DNA from: Prunus persica
Taxonomy: Eukaryota > Streptophyta > Magnoliopsida > Rosales > Rosaceae
NCBI RefSeq assembly: GCF_000346465.2
Contig: NC_034012.1
Span: 11,930,972-11,994,971, forward strand
DNA: 64,000 bases
Direction of reading: 5' to 3'
The position numbers were made by a program, and so were the translations under genes. Of the stretch, positions 39,732 through 51,068 are shown piece after piece (position 1 is the first letter of the stretch; each line of letters starts with the position of its first letter). The notes under the pieces were generated by a model. The model worked only from the letters and a program-made list of their open reading frames with translations. It did no database searches and had not been told where the DNA came from.

Positions 39732-42119
39732 TTAAAAAAATAACATCTTTTTCCCTCTCCTCGAGTTTTTTCTCACATCAGCCCTATGGATAAATAATCT
39801 TAATGTGAGCACAACTGTATCTCTAGAACAGCTTTCATTGTCTGCTCTTAAGAGATACTCACCACCACCACCACCACCATCCGAGCCGCTAACTATTATG
39901 AATTCTGCAGGACTTCCATAAGGAATTGTGACAAATGTGTTCGGCGAAAACTTCTCTGTAACTACAACACCACTTCCACTAGTTCCTCCACTGCCTTTAA
40001 TGCTGTAGGCTCCCCTCTTAATGGCCAATGTAGCAGGTTCCCAAATGTCAAGATATCCAGCGAACTGAAATATTTTAAATGAAGCCTGACCCTTATAAAG
40101 AATCTTCTCTATCTGGCCTTGCATTTCAGTATCACAAGTGATCTTCTTGTGCTCATTGGCAAACACCTTTACAAGCTCTCCCTTGCGCTTCCTGTTATCC
40201 AGAGGCTGGACTTCGATAGCAAGGTATGTATCGACATCATCAGCAGTTACAAGATAATTTGGTTGCTTTGCTCCATCAATGTAATTGACAGATCCATCTT
40301 GCATGTGGCGCACCCACTCAAAGTTGCAACTGGTTGTTCCGTTGATAGAGTACCCGCACGCTTGAAGTTCATGCCCCGGAAAAGCTTCACCCGAAATTTG
40401 GAGGCCCTCTATAGCTGGTAATGGATCATCATCTGCAGCCTCTGAATATGAAGATGAACCACCCTCTTCGAGAACCGGCGGTAGATAATGAGGGTACGGG
40501 GAGCTGGAATCGTTAAGCGGGGATGTGTAAGGAGAGTTCCCTGCACTCCAATTGGATGAGGTTTCTCTGTCATTCTGGTTCCCCTCTGCATATTGATCAT
40601 CCATCTCTCTGTGTGTGTTCCCAACCGGATCACGAAAGGTGACCTGTCTATTGCTTGTCCCTCCACTATACTGATTTACCCGCTGTGTATCACCTTGAGT
40701 AACAGCAAGATTAACAGGAACATCTTGATCTTGGCCTGCTGAAGTCCTGCTTGGAACAGGTGAATACCTCCCCAATCCCAAGTCATTGGTTTCCACATTG
40801 TTGGGGGCACCACCACCGAAACCACTCTGAGGATGATGATCCCAATCCGCGGTTGTCTGAGTATCAGAAGCCGAAGCTGGCACTCTTCCACCATTGGAAG
40901 CATATGTTGGCTGATTCTGAGGAACCATTTCAAGCCCATTTCTGCTCACATTTAGCAATGCTCCACCACCAATGGACTGAGATGGTGGTGAAGGAGGCGC
41001 AGCAATGCTAATGTTATTAGGCTGCTGATTCGAATCTGATCGCCAAGGCGTTAACTGATACTGCAACTCCTTCAATTTGGACTCAGTAAGAAGCAACTTC
41101 TCCTGCAAATGCCTAAACAGAACCTTGACATTGCCAACAATGGACTGTGCATCAGGAACCGGAGGCTGCAATGAGTACTCAGCCAGAATTGGCAGCAAAG
41201 AGGAAACAAACGTCGATCTCTCCTGCTGTGCATCCTGCACGGCATAAGCGAGCCGAATGTTTTCCTCAATAATGTCCTGTCTGTAAGACAGAGCCTTTGA
41301 TGCAGCATCAGCAAGGTCCTGCTGCTGCTGATCAAATGCCAAACGCATATAAGCAATGCGCTTCTCCAGCACATACTTTTCATTTCGAATTTGCGCTTCT
41401 TTGATCGAATAATCCGCCAAATGCTTTCGCAATTGCATAATCTCTTGTTCATGTTCATGAACCTTAACAACCAGATCCTTCTTCCACAGGCTGTTGCTGG
41501 GGTTGTTTCTTTCAGTCAATGGCATCAACCCATGTCCAGAAAAATTGACACGCTGAGGATCATATTCCCCTTCGGTGCTCGACCTTCCCGGAGAAAGCGA
41601 CGTCGTTGTGGATGGTGAAGACAACCGAGAGATGCCACTGCTGGCGTTTTCTGCAGCTGCCTGATTACCAGAAACTCGAACGACCTTCATGGCTCCATTG
41701 ATCTCGCTGCTACCCAATTGGGTTTCTCGGGTTTCTGATTCTCTATGAATCTGCGCGGGATTTGCAATCCTATCGATTTGATTGTCGACATGGGCAACTG
41801 GTTGATGAGCTTGTTCATGAGATCCATGGAGGCGCTGGGCCCATGGATCAACAGAAGGCGGCATTTGGGTGGGCATGGATTCCTGGAGCTTGTATCTGTG
41901 GAGCTCGAGCATCTTGTGTTCGAGCTGGGTCCTCAATCGGATGTTCTCTTCAACCTGTTGCTTGATTGTGGCCTCTGCAGCTTCCATGGCTTTCATGACC
42001 TGAAGCAAGTTTCCGTCTTGATTGCTGGTGCTGTTGTTTGAAGAACGAATTGGGTCAGCGCCTGCAATCGTCAAACCTGGGAATTTCTCAGCAATTTTCC
42101 AATCGTGACCGTTCTCCAT
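39732..42119 (-). CDS. Plant coiled-coil protein with C-terminal Ig-like (A9-type) and PH-like region
   Basis: Single-exon frame of 795 residues with a good start (MENGHDWKIAEKFPGL). It has two predicted coiled-coil stretches (about 35-80, and about 215-350 with HEHEQEIMQLRKHLADY). A long polar Ser/Pro/Gln/Asn-rich middle (about 350-580) follows. The C-terminal module (about 585-690) starts LQISGEAFPGHELQACGY and contains FEWVRHMQDGSVNYIDG and LVTADDVDTYLAIEV. After it come about 90 residues that could fold as a PH-like domain. The C-terminal pattern recalls the A9 repeats of microtubule-associated AIR9 and Ig-PH actin-binding proteins, which hints at a cytoskeletal role, but I do not recognise the exact gene and function is unproven. 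A GGGGGG run lies near residue 750. It is not related to the flanking RLKs. Confidence 0.9.
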   Translation of the reverse strand: MENGHDWKIAEKFPGLTIAGADPIRSSNNSTSNQDGNLLQVMKAMEAAEATIKQQVEENIRLRTQLEHKMLELHRYKLQESMPTQMPPSVDPWAQRLHGSHEQAHQPVAHVDNQIDRIANPAQIHRESETRETQLGSSEINGAMKVVRVSGNQAAAENASSGISRLSSPSTTTSLSPGRSSTEGEYDPQRVNFSGHGLMPLTERNNPSNSLWKKDLVVKVHEHEQEIMQLRKHLADYSIKEAQIRNEKYVLEKRIAYMRLAFDQQQQDLADAASKALSYRQDIIEENIRLAYAVQDAQQERSTFVSSLLPILAEYSLQPPVPDAQSIVGNVKVLFRHLQEKLLLTESKLKELQYQLTPWRSDSNQQPNNISIAAPPSPPSQSIGGGALLNVSRNGLEMVPQNQPTYASNGGRVPASASDTQTTADWDHHPQSGFGGGAPNNVETNDLGLGRYSPVPSRTSAGQDQDVPVNLAVTQGDTQRVNQYSGGTSNRQVTFRDPVGNTHREMDDQYAEGNQNDRETSSNWSAGNSPYTSPLNDSSSPYPHYLPPVLEEGGSSSYSEAADDDPLPAIEGLQISGEAFPGHELQACGYSINGTTSCNFEWVRHMQDGSVNYIDGAKQPNYLVTADDVDTYLAIEVQPLDNRKRKGELVKVFANEHKKITCDTEMQGQIEKILYKGQASFKIFQFAGYLDIWEPATLAIKRGAYSIKGSGGTSGSGVVVTEKFSPNTFVTIPYGSPAEFIIVSGSDGGGGGGEYLLRADNESCSRDTVVLTLRLFIHRADVRKNSRRGKKMLFF

Positions 42120-42232
42120 TTTCTCTCTGCTCTTTTCTTTTTTTGGAGAGGGATTTGGGGCTTTCTGGTCTTCTTCCTCACTTCATCTCATTTGATTTCT
42201 GTTATTTTACTGCTGCAACTTGTGCCCTGCCT

Positions 42233-42260
42233 CTGCCTGCCTGCCTGCCTGCCTGCCTGC
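42233..42260. repeat. (CTGC)7 microsatellite
   Basis: Seven perfect CTGC units, 114-141 bp upstream of the coiled-coil gene's start codon, so probably in its 5' leader or core promoter. Confidence 0.95.
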
Positions 42261-42383
42261 TTCTGTTGTGTATTTGGGAATTAGGGCAGAGATGTAAAAT
42301 GATTTTTGAATTGGAGTGTGATTTTGATAAGTTATCGAATGAAAGAATGAAGGCTTTGAAGCTTTGAAATTTGGAATGTGACA

Positions 42384-43573
42384 AAGAAATTGACCAAGTC
42401 TTGTATTTGCCTCATATGAAATGAAGACATGGAATATCTGGATTTATTACATGGCTTGGTTTGGTTGACCCACTAATCATTTTTAAATTTCATCTCTTTA
42501 ATATCAAGTGTTATGATTAGTCATCCCACTAATCTCATATTTATTTTTCATTTCTTTATTTAGTAAATCAACTATGTAGTCTACCATATTATAATCCTTA
42601 CTATTAAATTTTATTTGTTTCCTTTTTCTGATTTAAAAATATATAAATTATCTGGGTTGGCAACCAAATATTTATGCATGCTGCAACTTCAGCTTTATAA
42701 AGTTTAGTTGCTATTAACCAATTGAGTGTTAGTTAGATTGGTCCAGGTTTTTGGCGTGCTTCCAGGTGATCGTGGGTTCAATTCCCACTCGTGTGTGTGA
42801 GTTTTCCCCTCTCCTCCTTCCTAATTTCGGCAACCAAAAAAAAAAAAATTTAAAAAAAAATGTTTTTTGCTGCTATAAAAATTATAGAAAACACCTTGAC
42901 AAAGTGGAAATAATTATTTTTTCTTGTGTCTTAAGAGTTTATGATTGTTATATAACATGACATACATCATGACCTCTATTTAATGTAATGAAGCATTGGA
43001 ATCATCATGGGAATAAAATCAAATACTAATCAAAACAAACTACATTGTGACAAATTAAAACAAAAACAAAAAAACAGAAAACAAAACAAAACAAATGTTT
43101 GGGTACATGCTTGAAGAAGCCCATGATACAATTTCCAAACGCACCTAAAGGGTCATAATGGTCATAGCATTCTTGGCACCGAAGCAAAGCAAAGACATTT
43201 CAAGTTTGAGTTTGCCACATTTCTCGTGTAGAGCACAAGGAAGTAATTGGTCAAGAGTCAAGACCTGTCTTTTTAAGCTCCAGCTGCCAAGCTTCATTCA
43301 ATTTCCTGGTAAAAATGTCTCAGAGGGATAGTCAAAGCTCTGTCACAAATAGATCCCTGAATTCCCATCTTTCTATCTTGAAGCTGTCTGTCAACAAAAA
43401 ATCAGGCTGCCTGTTTGAACATCAGGTTACATTGTTACTTTGAGTTCAAATTCTTTGCTTATACTTATGGAGTACAAAATGAGGATATGAATTGAATTAT
43501 ACCTTGTATAAATCAGATAGTTCCTTCAGATCAAACAAAATTAGCATGGTACTAGATGTAAAATTAGCGAATC
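42384..43573. other. Intergenic between the coiled-coil gene and RLK-F
   Basis: Contains the SINE at 42,724. The rest is AT-rich with no supported gene. The last part is the RLK-F 3' flank. Confidence 0.5.
42724..42848 (+). mobile_element. tRNA-derived SINE
   Basis: Head ttagttagattggtccaggt (A-box-like), then a near-perfect B box gtgggttcaattcccac, a pyrimidine-rich body and an A-rich end (caaccaaaaa). No clear target duplication was found. Confidence 0.65.
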
Positions 43574-46500
43574 TTATCGAGGCTCCAACACTGTTATCGA
43601 AGATTCATTAGTTGAAGATGTTTCGTTTCTCACACCGAAAGTTGAGGACGTTTGGTTCTTACTTGAAGAAGAACCTGCTTCGGAGGATGGATGTTTTCCT
43701 AAAAAGAAAGCTGGTTTTTTGGGTTGAGGCAAGGCGCTCTCACCACCTAACATCAGAACCACAGTTGACATGGTTGGCCTGTCTTCAGGAAGCTGTTGCA
43801 CACATAAAAGACTAACATGTATGCAACGCAAGACTTCTGAGAGAGTGCACGAATCACTTAAGCATTTATCAATCATCTCTAAGGACCTTCCCTCTTTCCA
43901 TAATCGCCATGCCTAAAGGCACATATAACATGTTTGACAGTCACAAAATGAAACACAAGTAAAATAAGAAACTCAATAGTTGATACTTACATGTCCAATG
44001 AGGTTGAGGTTGTGATTTCGATCATAAAACCCTCTACTTCTCTTTCCACTTAGTGTCTCCAACAATAAAACACCAAAGCTAAAAACATCGGATTTTACGG
44101 AGAATTGACCATCAATGGCGTATTCTGGTGCCATATAACCACTGCAGTATGTCACAAGAAACAAAAACTTTAATGATTCAGAAAGTAGTAGATAATAGGC
44201 AGAGATGCATAGGATACTTACTAGGTTCCAACAACTTTCTTTGTAACTCCTTCAGTCTGATCTCCTCCAAATATTCTAGCCATGCCAAAGTCTGAGATTT
44301 TTGGGTTCATCTCTTTATCAAGTAACACATTGCTTGCTTTAAGATCTCTATGAATAATCCTCAGTCTGGAATCTTGATGCAGATAGAGAAGACCCCTTGC
44401 AATCCCACAGATAATGGGGAAGCGTTGAGACCAATCTAACAGTCTACCTTGATTTTGATCTGGCAAAGTTTTAATTCATGTCACTCTAATTTGAATTCTC
44501 AGAAGTACAAATTCAAGCGTCTTAGAACCAAAAGTACGATGTTTGTAGTGCAATATCTAATTCCAACAGTATTAGTAAGTTACAAAGGATCCATACCAAA
44601 AATGTAGAAGTCCAAGCTTTTGTTGGGCATATATTCATAAATGAGCAATCTTTCTTCTCCCTGAATGCAGTAGCCAAGAAGCTTTACAAGATTTCGGTGC
44701 TGAAGCTTGGCTATTAGTATAACTTCATTTTTGAATTCGGCGATTCCTTGCCTAGAACTTTGGGAGAGCCTCTTCACTGCAATCTCTTGCCCATCTACTA
44801 GTCTACCCTGAAAATTCTCTTTAGCAAAAGCATTATGAAGTTTTGAACAAAACAACTGCTTCATTGATATTTACGGGATCACAAAATTAGAAATTTACCT
44901 TGTACACGGATCCAAAACCACCTTCTCCAAGCTTCATGTTGAACGAAAAGTTATCAGTGGCTGTGATTAATGTTGGCAAGCTAAAGGATGGTAGCTCCAG
45001 GTCTTCCTTCTGTCCTTCATTGTTCTGACCCATCATTCCATCTTTCCGCAGTTTCTCTAACACAAAGAATAAAAACAAAGAAGATCAGCTTCTCATCAGG
45101 TACAATAAATCAGTAATAGACTCTTAAATAAAATCGAAAAGCGTTGAAGGAATTGACTTGATACATGTAAACTTATTACATGTCAATTGACCCTTAATGA
45201 AAATACAGATCCAGTGAATCTTTTGCCTTCTTCTTACCCTACATCAAGCATCTTCCTCAATTGGTAGTTAAATGATTTTTCTCGGCTCTATCAATATGAA
45301 ATATATACTAAGGCCTGTGCTGCTCATTTGATTTCATCAATCTTCTTTATTTCCTTAAGTCTTATTCTTGTTCTGGTTTTAGTGCAGATAAGTTAATATA
45401 CTCACGTCGACAGATGTTCCCTTTAACTTTGCAACTTTTGTTGAATTCATTCTAGTGTTAAAACAAGAGCTTCAGTTACAATTGCAATGGAACTTCCAGA
45501 CTTGAATTAAGCCCTGTCTCATAGCATTCCTGAGGAATTTTATTATCATTATGTGCAATGTAAAAATTTTCTTCAGTTGGTGACAATATTTATTAATACT
45601 TTTGCTAAAGCATTAGAAGTTGAGATTAAATGAGAACACATCAAAGCACCTCTTGTTCGGGATATTCCATTGCAGAATGTAGGCAGAGTCTCTTTAATGT
45701 ACCAATTGGGAACAAAAAGATGATATGGACTAATGGGAATATGTTTTAGAGAAGAATATTACCTTTGAGCTTTCTCCTCCTTCTGTGAATACAATAGACA
45801 GCTAAGAACGTCCCGGAAACAATGGACACTGCGGCTACAGCTATCACTATTATCTTCGTCTTACGCGGACGGTCTGTGTCTTCATAGGTTATTTCAAAAG
45901 GGCAAAGCAACTAGAGTTATATCACAGCATCAACTAAATATACGGGAACTATAAAGCAGGGGACATAATCAAAGTTTTTAGAGCAGCTAATGGATTCATC
46001 AGGCAATACAAAACAACTGATACAAGAACTAGCAAAACAAGAGAAGTTTACATAATTATTTAGGCCCTAGGCTAAACAAAAATGATTACTAAAATGGCAC
46101 ACATAAAGTTAAAAGATTAAATCACACACCTGATTCCGAAGCAGGCATTCGAACATATAGATCCTGCCCTTCATCAAGAAGCTTCCTAAGGCTGATAAGA
46201 TCACCAAACCAGATAGTGCAGCTACTGCCCCCTTTGACATTAGAGATTGCATAAGCCGTACAAGAACAGCTGTTCAAGCAACTTGCCCTGCATTCTTTGA
46301 GGCTCATACTTTGGTTGACCCAAGAATGTGTTGTATCTGGCAGCTTCACCCCACCATATTTCTCAAACCCGTCTCCATTTTGGCACACGAATGGTGTAAT
46401 ACGCTCACAACCTCCTGAGTTGTCTGCATACTTCCAATTTCCAGGATCTTTGGGTTGAAACCCTTTTAAACAGCTGCAAACTTCTGAGTTGCTAATGTCA

Positions 46501-47057
46501 CACATTCCATAGGGGCCACAACGGCCATAATTGTCACAGATGTCACTTGAACTCGAAGCCAATAGACTCCGGTAAAGACCGGCCTTCTCGTCCCACCGCA
46601 AGCTTTGCCACAAGTAGTTCCTTGAATTCCCATCTCGGGCTTCTCTTAGGACAAGATTGCCAGAATCCAAGAGCTGCAAAATGGGATTCGGGGTTTGCTT
46701 GGACAAAGCTATTGACCAAACAACAGTGCTATTTTGACTTAGAAGGACAACATTTCCGGAGCTGTTGATCATCAGAAGGCCTGATGAACCATTGATGGGG
46801 TTGTGCTGATTTGCAACCCAAGTAACAGTTGTGGCTGATGAGACTGATGAATTCTTGCACCAAATCCCCAAGAAGCGGTTCTTGGTGTCACTTGCAGTTG
46901 GACTGAAAAAACCCAACTGAAAGCTGCCATGTTTGGAAACCAAGGTTTTGCCATCTCTAAGGGTTTGGGATTGAGTTATGGCATCAGCTGCATATGAGGT
47001 TGTGAAGAAAGAGACAGACACATAAATTCCAATGAACATGAAACAAGGAATGGTCAT
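43574..47057 (-). CDS. RLK-F: S-domain receptor-like kinase lacking the S-locus-glycoprotein domain
   Basis: Seven exons on the minus strand, in transcript order 47057-46130, 45879-45763, 45056-44899, 44807-44597, 44459-44222, 44141-43991, 43912-43574. They join in frame to 2,142 nt, 713 residues. Signal peptide and B-lectin ([35 protein letters not shown]) run to [14 protein letters not shown], which passes directly to the EGF-like cysteines ([13 protein letters not shown]) and the PAN domain. So the S-locus-glycoprotein domain and the usual [11 protein letters not shown] linker are absent. The transmembrane segment (exon 2), RD kinase ([26 protein letters not shown]) and a somewhat longer tail ending VLEPR follow. 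It is the only RLK in the window on the minus strand, so the duplication that made it was inverted or later flipped. No lesion found. Confidence 0.93.
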
Positions 47058-48510
47058 GGTTTTATGCCTACTGCCGACCGCTAACTTCTAACGACTACTA
47101 CGCAAATTTTACAAAGTTCCGGATTTGATTACATTTTGTCGAATCAAAAATAAAAATATTAGATTAGATTTTGATGGAGTGAACCAGAGACCATGAACCA
47201 TAAGCCAGGTGACTTTTCTGGTCCATTTTTGGGCCCCACTAGTTTCGCTACAATTGGATTTGGGGCATCAAAGCATGTGACAAGTGTAATTATTCTGGTT
47301 GTCCTTTGAATTTAAGATGAAACAAAGGGCAGGTGCCCTTGTCACCTTAAATTGAATTTTGTCAGTGGCACGTGTCAGAACAGGAGGAAAATGATAGGTT
47401 TTTTATGGTCTGTATCCAACAGCTGTGGTCCATCAGGATTCGATGATCATGTGGCTTCCAAATATACGTTGTCATTGAAAATACGTCATTTGGCATCGAT
47501 TCAAAAGATTTGTCTTTGTTAAAAATAGAAAATAGTCGAATGTGTTCAATTATCTTAAGGAAATTAGGTGACATGTTGCTGTCATAGACGTCCATGAAAC
47601 ATGAATGTCATGGTGTTTCCACTGGCTTTTTATCCAATTCAAAGAAAGTCTCTTCATTTCTTTGAAGATTGGGCAAAAAACAAGAAAGAAAAATATATAT
47701 TTCGTGGTGGTAGTTATAACTTTTGCCAACTGGCTTGTGGAAAGATTTTATCAGTCATTCCCATGAAATCAATCATCAATTACTATGGTCTGTTCTGGTG
47801 TTTTAGTGATTGGTTTGGCTTTGTTGTCTTTGTTTTTCCGAATCAATCACTGTTTATTTAAATTCTAAAAATAGGAGAGAAACAAACAAAGAATACAGAA
47901 GTTGAAAAGACTACATACAGGAACAAAGCACCACAAATACAAGAAGATTAGACTAGAATCAGCAGAGTCTAGTACAATAATCTTTCCCGTCATGAAATCA
48001 AAACAAATTACAAAATAAAGCTATCGTCACTATAAAGAGAACAGAGACCACACCATCATAATCACAAAGGAGGGGATACACAACCCCCACACAGGTCAAC
48101 ATTGCCTCTTGTATAAGTTGTTTGGGGTCTTTGGCTTTTGTTTCTTATGTTTTGTTGGAAATTGCATGCCTTGTGTTTGTACTCTTGTTGAGGTTTGCCC
48201 TCATTTTGGTTTCCTCATTTATTGCTTACCTTCAAAATTCCTAATAACCAGATTTTGTGGAGGATGTCTTAGATTCACATCTCATTGATGACCAGTGTAT
48301 TGTGTTGTTCAATAAAAAGGAACTCGACACGATAGTCAACATTCATTAATATCGTATTTTTATTTATTGTCAATTAATTTTGAGTTGAATGCTCTCATGT
48401 ATTATGTTATCAAAGCATGATTTGTAGATAAACTAAAAAAATAGTGCTTTTTTTTTTTTTTAACTGGCTATTGTTATTGATGGCCTTTGTGCATGAATTA
48501 CATATAATAA
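47058..48510. other. Intergenic upstream of RLK-F
   Basis: No gene supported. The first few hundred bases are the RLK-F promoter region. The purine-rich stretch near 47,870-48,060 looks repetitive but I cannot name it. Confidence 0.45.
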
Positions 48511-48693
48511 CAATCCCGATCTCTTGGACCACAGGAGTCTAAGAGATTGTGGTCACCCACCGTTGGATATTAATCCAATGGTTGAAAAAAGTTTTTTAAA
48601 ATGAGTGCAAGAGTGAATGAACCGTTGAATTTACATCCAATGGTGAGTGACCACAAATTTCTTGGACCCCTGTAGTCCAAGAGATCAGGACTG
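48511..48693. mobile_element. 183-bp MITE, copy 2
   Basis: Same length and about 90 percent similar to 13,694-13,876, with ends CAATCCCGATCTCTTGGAC and, from the right, CAGTCCTGATCTCTTGGAC. The flanks share taataa but a full target duplication is not clear. Confidence 0.9.
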
Positions 48694-49189
48694 TAATAAA
48701 TAAATAAATAAATAGTGTATTTTAGATAGGTATATAGTGAATGTATCTTTCTTGTGTTGAAGAATATAAGTCTCATATCGGAAACTTGATTAAATAAAAT
48801 ATAAGATATAATAAAAATGGTTCCACTACTAATATTACCGAGGTCTTTTGTGATAAAACCTCAAACCTACTGGGCTTTATAGGTGATTAAGTTGGGAACA
48901 ATATCGGTGTCGTTAGTAGTGAGTCGCTAGCCCATGTTTACCTCTACCCCTTACCCAACCGTCTCTCTGAATTTAACATCTTGATAACAATGTTTAATGT
49001 ATTTAAGTGTGGATAACTTAACGTACCCGTTTTGTGTTGTCATCACCTAACCGAATTTTCATTTATAGAATGGTCACTCAAGTCAACAACTCGTGCATCG
49101 GGGTTTCTTTACATGCCCTTCTAGATGTTTCATTCATCATGTCTTTAATTGACTTCTAAGCAGAAAAGACCCCCCAAAAAACAAGAAAG
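48694..49189. other. Intergenic, repeat-like
   Basis: Starts with an (AAAT)n run. Around 48,760-48,900 there is sequence of the kind seen in LTR remnants (ataagtctcatatcggaaac), but no partner LTR is present in the window. No gene. Confidence 0.4.
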
Positions 49190-49691
49190 CAATGGAGATC
49201 TTTCTTGCCTCAACTCTTGAGTGCAACTGATGTTATTGCCCAGAAAAATACGCAGTTGTTTGGCCAGCAAACCAAACAAAAGTTGTCCAAACTCCAATTA
49301 TGCAGCTTTTAGATTCTGGAAATCTAGTACTAAGAGATGAAAAATATGACAATTCAGACAGGTATTTGTGGCATAGCTTAATTTGACTGTCTTTCTGATA
49401 CATTGTTACTTAAATCGTTGAGCTGCCAAGACAGAGATGTAGATGTGTTTCTCAAATTTGTTGGCTTGAAATTGCTGGATGCTAGTACACATTATTGGTT
49501 GAATGGACATGTACATTTGAAGTTCAATGATATACCATGAAAGCAAAAGCCTCATCTCTGCTGCACTTTGCTGATGAATTTAAAGAAATTGGTATGTGTT
49601 AGAGTTTGAGGTGTTTGAGTTGAAATTTCTCTGAGTGTTCTTTTGTCGCATTGAAAGATTAGAGAACACTCTACTCAAGTGTTGGTCCTCC

Positions 49692-49984
49692 TTTTGCTGG
49701 GGTGATTGCAAGTTGTGTTGCTTTGATGAGTAAGTTTGAATCTGTTGAGCGCTTACTCATGTTTATAGGGGAAAGAATGTTGCTGCAGATTGTTTGGCTA
49801 ATTGGAGTCTGAATATGGATTTGGGGGTTTGCTATTTTGATGAAGCTCCGGTTTGGATTAGTTCTATCCTTATTGATGATTTGTTGCGGGCTGTGAAGCC
49901 TCAGATGATTAGTGTTGGCTAGTTGATTTTTTGTTTCCGGGGCTTTCCCCCCTTCTTCATCACCAAAAAAAAAAAATTTAAAAA
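49692..49984 (+). mobile_element. 5'-truncated LINE 3' end (293 bp)
   Basis: Flanked by a perfect 12-bp duplication TGTTGGTCCTCC (49,680-49,691 and 49,985-49,996). The frame reads the end of a LINE RNase H region (NVAADCLANWSLNMDLG, FDEAPVWISSILIDDLL) followed by a stop, a pyrimidine-rich tail and an A-run. Five-prime truncation, an A-tail and a variable target duplication are the marks of LINE retroposition. Confidence 0.88.
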
Positions 49985-50195
49985 TGTTGGTCCTCCATTT
50001 AGATTACTTTGGGCCCGTAATTTTTGTTTTTGGGTCGAGCTTGGGCCTTGACTCTTTCGTGCTTGAACAAGGTTGTGGGATCGGCCTAGGCTGGACTAGA
50101 CTAGAATTAAGCCTCATTGCTAAAGCCCAAGAACACCAACCCATGCTATCATGAATCATATATGCTTTCATTATTTATCAAAATGTTGAGTTTAC

Positions 50196-50319
50196 GAAGA
50201 TATGGGCTTAGCCTAGTTGATTAGAGCGGATGTACTCCCCACTCTACATCCGAGTTGAAATCCTCCGTCCCGTCTTTTAGATTATATAAATAATAGAATA
50301 TCGTTTGTATTTTGTAAAA
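50196..50319 (+). mobile_element. tRNA-derived SINE with 16-bp target duplication
   Basis: Perfect flanking repeat aaaatgttgagtttac (50,180-50,195 and 50,320-50,335). The 124-bp insert has an A-box-like TTAGCCTAGTTGATTAGAG and a B-box-like GAGTTGAAATCC and ends in TTTTGTAAAAA. It is inserted into the RLK relic. Confidence 0.85.
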
Positions 50320-51010
50320 AAAATGTTGAGTTTACTTATTAATAAGTTTGGTCTAAAAAGTAAGTAACCACTCTGAACTGAACGCCTCTGCAAAACATAT
50401 ATTTCAGAGACCCTTGTTGAAGTATAGAGTTCATGCATACATACTTGTTATAACAACTCTGGTTACTGTTATCAATATAAATCTGGTAGGAATGGTCTAA
50501 AAGAGGTGCCCATTAGAAATGGTCAAATAATATGATTGATCCAGATAAAATAGTTGGGTTCTCTTCTCAATTTGAATCTATGTGAAGCTGGGCCATTTCT
50601 TTTATTAGAGATCATTGGAATGCTAAATAAGAACAATAAATAAAGCCCAAACTGAAAACGACTTTGTATACAGAATGAGCTCAGGAATGAACTTATTCTG
50701 ATAGCCGAACTTGAGGATCAAAATCTTGTAAGGTAATAGAAAATGCTGATTTATGAATATATGCCCATCAAAGGCCTTGAATCCTTCATATTTGGTTTGA
50801 TCCATTGCCACAAAACCTTAAACATTTAATCAAGTTAGAGAAATTAACAATCCTTAATTTGAAAAAATGTCAATCTTCTAAAGTTGTTGTCTAAATTAAT
50901 CTGTGGAATTGCTAGGGGGGCTTGGTTTAGGTATGGATACTGTTGAAATAACCTGGTTTAGTTTCTTGATAGGAAAAAGGTCTCTCTCTAAGTAGATTCC
51001 TCATCAAGCA

Positions 51011-51068
51011 AGAGCGAACTCGAGACCACTGGTCTGCAAGTCAAGGCCCTTTTTCACTAGACTGGACC
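51011..51068 (-). mobile_element. SINE fragment
   Basis: On the minus strand: AGGGCCTTGACTTGCAGACC then GGTCTCGAGTTCG, an A-box/B-box SINE head. A diverged relative lies at 60,471-60,540. Confidence 0.55.

Larger units (their letters stand above)
49190..51017 (+). pseudogene. Ancient S-domain RLK relic with later insertions
   Basis: Pieces of the seven-exon gene remain in order. B-lectin end: [19 protein letters not shown] then YLWHSL, at about 49,300-49,380. PAN start: LSCQDRD and FVGLKLLDAS, at about 49,418-49,500. Kinase exon 4: NELILIAELEDQN and [13 protein letters not shown], at about 50,680-50,800. Exon 5: ICGIARG, at about 50,900. An exon 7 serine stretch is at about 50,989-51,017. 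Stops and frameshifts are everywhere. Like RLK-D/E/F it passes from the B-lectin end to the PAN start with no S-locus-glycoprotein domain. A LINE tail and a SINE have since landed in it. Confidence 0.8.

Noticed and set aside
41391..42041. Plus-strand frames opposite the coiled-coil gene
   Set aside because: They are shadows of the 795-codon minus-strand frame, with no family resemblance.
42767..42790. B box gggttcaattccc as part of a true tRNA gene
   Set aside because: No matching acceptor stem or cloverleaf around it; an A-rich tail follows, so a SINE fits better.
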